The translations under genes were made by a program, and so were the position numbers. 64,000 bases of DNA from SIAQ01 sp963767835 (GTDB lineage: Bacteria > Planctomycetota > Planctomycetia > Gemmatales > Gemmataceae): positions 111,480 to 175,479 of the forward strand of contig CAVYFY010000003.1 of NCBI GenBank assembly GCA_963767835.1, given 5' to 3'. The stretch's first letter is position 1; the number at the start of each line of letters is the position of its first letter. Below, piece by piece: positions 62,171 through 64,000 of the stretch. Below the pieces are notes generated by a model that searched no databases, was not told the DNA's origin, and saw only the letters and a list, made by a program, of their open reading frames with translations.

Positions 62171-63888
62171 GGGTGCAGGACCGCCATTGTAGGTCTTCGC
62201 TATCTCACGCCGCTCGCGCACGTTCCCGGCGGTAGGGTTTGCCGACGCGATTTGCGAGGTAGTTTGTCAGGCGATCGTCCTCGGACAACAACGCCGCTCG
62301 CACTTGCAGGATCGCTTCGGCGCCTGCCGGGTCGTTCCAGAGCTTCTCCGTTCCTTTTACACGCCAGTTGATTTCCTTTACCAGCGATTCCACCAGCGCC
62401 GAGACGATCGGCAATCCCAGCCGACGATAACGCGGATAGTCCATGCGGCTTTCGTTGTTCTGCAAGTAGGTCAACGATTCTTGCAACGCCGCTAACCGAG
62501 CCGGGTCTTGGATCGCTGACGACGGCCCCACCAAAACACGCAGGTCCGCCAGCACGTTCGCCACCTGTCCTTGCCACACGGCCGTGATCCAACGCACATA
62601 CGTCGGCCAACTGTCTTCGCCCGGAGCCACGCTCGCCCGCGCGGCTTGATACACGTAACTGGTGCCATGCACAAAGTCAACGATGTCGGTGAAGTTCGGA
62701 AACCACGTGCGGTGAATGGTCCAGTTGTAGGCTTGACCATCGCCCACGAAGGCCGCACGCGGACTCGCGAAGAAATTGCGCCGCTGCGCTTCGGCCGCCA
62801 CCATCGGACCAAAGGCATCGCTGTCTTCCAGCGTCGCCACCACCGTGCGCACCAGACGTTCCGGCTGCCAGCGCGGCGTCTTGCCAGGCGGCGCGGTCTC
62901 GTCCACGCTTGGCGGCGGGTCGGCGTTTTTTGTGGGTTTTCCCTGGTTTTTCACGCCTCCCCGCTGTGCGTGCATTTCATCTACCAGCGTGCGCACATAG
63001 TCGCGATTGAGGTAACAACGCGGCACTTCCGGGTGCGGATCAGTCGCGCACTCCGTGCTGTGCAGCGTGCACAAGCAGGCGGCTTTGTCTTCACGCCAAT
63101 GCGGATCGTGAACGCCAAACCCCTGCGCGGGCGTGCGCGTCTGCACGCGGCCACCATCGACTTCCACCACCACGGCGGCCGGCGTTACCTCGACCGCCGC
63201 GGGCAACTCGCGGCGGCGATAGAGCGCGACCTCTTCGTCTCGTTGGCGTGCCAACTCCGCGCCGATCTTCTCGGTCAAGCGGCCCACGTGCCGGCCGGTG
63301 ATGTCCAACTCCGCGAGCCGACGCAAATACGCTTCGCCCTTGCCAAACGATTTGGCATCGCCGCCCGCAAAGACGATGTTGGCAAGCACCGTTGGCGTGT
63401 AGCTATGATTGTCCAGGCCCAGCTCCAGTCGCGAGGGGGAAAAAGGCTCGCCGACAGGACGAGCATTCACCGACCGGTTCATCGTATTCGATGACGCCGC
63501 CGCCACGCAAATGCAACACCCGTGGCTCGCGTTTGACCGGGCACGGCGCTTGGCAAGCGGGGCAAGCGATCTCGGCAGGAAGTTGCTGGGCGTGCTGCTC
63601 CAACAGGGCTTGCAGCACACCCTGGGTGAGCGCTTGGCCAACTTGAAAAGCGACATCCTCCATCGGTGTGATGTGCGTGTCGGCCTTGAGAGGTTGGCTC
63701 TCACATGCTCGCCGAGCGACCACTTTCCCCCACGCCTGTGCGAGTTCGAGCAGCTCTTTTTGCTTATCGTCGGAAATGCTCCAGGATGCCATCGCTTGTC
63801 CCTCCATGAACTTACGACACAGTGTTTTTTCTCCCTGTGTATCTTTGTAGGACAAACACCTTGCAGCTGCAAAGACGGTCCTGCACCC
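62171..63888 (-). mobile_element. ISKra4-like insertion sequence
   Basis: The element is 1718 bp, bounded by perfect 13-bp inverted repeats (GGGTGCAGGACCG at 62171-62183; its reverse complement at 63876-63888), with weaker similarity further in. 9-bp direct repeats flank it. It encodes one transposase in two frames on the minus strand. It lies in the non-coding DNA after the DUF1501 gene and disrupts no visible gene. Confidence 0.88.
62205..63792 (-). CDS. ISKra4-family transposase, in two frames
   Basis: GGAGGGAC precedes ATG 63792 (MASWSISDDKQKELLELAQA). The first frame has a zinc-finger part (IACPACQAPC, ECSSCRRAFFPLA). The second frame takes over at TTTTTCCCCC (63435-63444) and continues SRLELGLDNHSYTPTVLANI, TAAVVVEVDGGR with the first Asp, FVGDGQAYNW, FVHGTSYVYQAA and the end LTNYLANRVGKPYRRERARA. 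A +1 shift after CCC joins them. It may be programmed or a homopolymer error. Confidence 0.8.
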
Positions 63889-63897
63889 GGGGGAGAC
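63889..63897. repeat. right target-site duplication of the IS
   Basis: GGGGGAGAC follows the right inverted repeat directly and equals 62162-62170. Removing the IS and one copy restores CACGTTCGGGGGAGACAAGG. Confidence 0.85.
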
Positions 63898-63980
63898 AAG
63901 GCGTTGAGAAACGCCAAATTTTCCGTGCATGCGAATTGACGATTCGATATGATGCGCCGGGGGCTGCGGAGGTTGTGCCG

Positions 63981-64000
63981 ATGATTGCTCGCTTCTTAGC
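63981..64000 (+). CDS. 5' end of a gene running out of the window (partial)
   Basis: ATG at 63981 follows CGGAGGTTGTGCC, a strong ribosome-binding site at good distance, and reads MIARFL to the edge. Only six codons are visible, so no identity can be given. Confidence 0.4.

Noticed and set aside
62205..62610. Separate small genes in the end of the IS
   Set aside because: They are alternative frames of the transposase.

Overview
The window looks like a chromosomal piece of a planctomycete, most likely in or near the Gemmataceae. It carries a PSD1/DUF1549-DUF1553 cytochrome-type protein (56177-58885) with a DUF1501 partner (60583-61986), a DUF1559 protein (16599-18527), a TIGR03067-type protein (25855-26466), many small proteins with N-terminal zinc ribbons, and GC-rich DNA with many dispersed palindromes. 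No genus can be assigned from sequence alone.

Layout. 0-10 kb: a lipoprotein, tryptophan synthase beta and alpha genes separated by three small genes, mutM, a heme-binding sensor histidine kinase, recG and a DUF433/DUF5615 toxin-antitoxin pair. 10-14 kb: a polysaccharide-export SLBB lipoprotein with two accessory proteins, a shortened GyrI-like protein and a secreted peroxiredoxin. 14-22 kb: a SIS isomerase, two tandem zinc-ribbon/GspG-like genes, two copies of a coiled-coil plus RelE-like gene pair flanking the DUF1559 gene, an RmlD-like reductase, a gamma carbonic anhydrase and an M24-like protein. 22-27 kb: an accessory zone with a gene remnant, three large palindromes, small membrane and zinc-ribbon proteins and a duplicated DoxX segment. 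27-38 kb: a hydrolase, a pseudouridine synthase, tRNA-Gly(CCC), selB, a Rieske oxygenase, hflX, a leucine-rich-repeat protein, malQ and an EamA transporter. 38.8-49 kb: a complete minus-strand Tad/Flp pilus cluster (two Flp pilins, prepilin peptidase, CpaB, CpaC, CpaE, CpaF, TadB, TadC and a lipoprotein). 49-62 kb: a DapA-family aldolase, an AbrB-like protein, a YyaL/DUF255 protein, a redoxin-2OG oxygenase fusion, and the PSD1 and DUF1501 pair split by VapBC and HicB-like genes. 62.2-63.9 kb: an ISKra4-like insertion sequence with terminal inverted repeats and a 9-bp target duplication.

Three features stand out. (1) Palindromic repeats sit inside housekeeping genes and keep the reading frame (trpA, mutM, selB), and others lie at gene junctions and even supply stop codons. 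(2) A segment of about 740 bp holding the coiled-coil/RelE-like pair was copied from beside the RmlD-like gene; the copy carries a broken tail of that gene. This pair is the best candidate for an undescribed toxin-antitoxin-like module. (3) At least nine single-base frame breaks occur in 64 kb, several in normally conserved genes, which suggests an indel-prone assembly more than real gene decay; start and stop positions in those genes should be read with that in mind.
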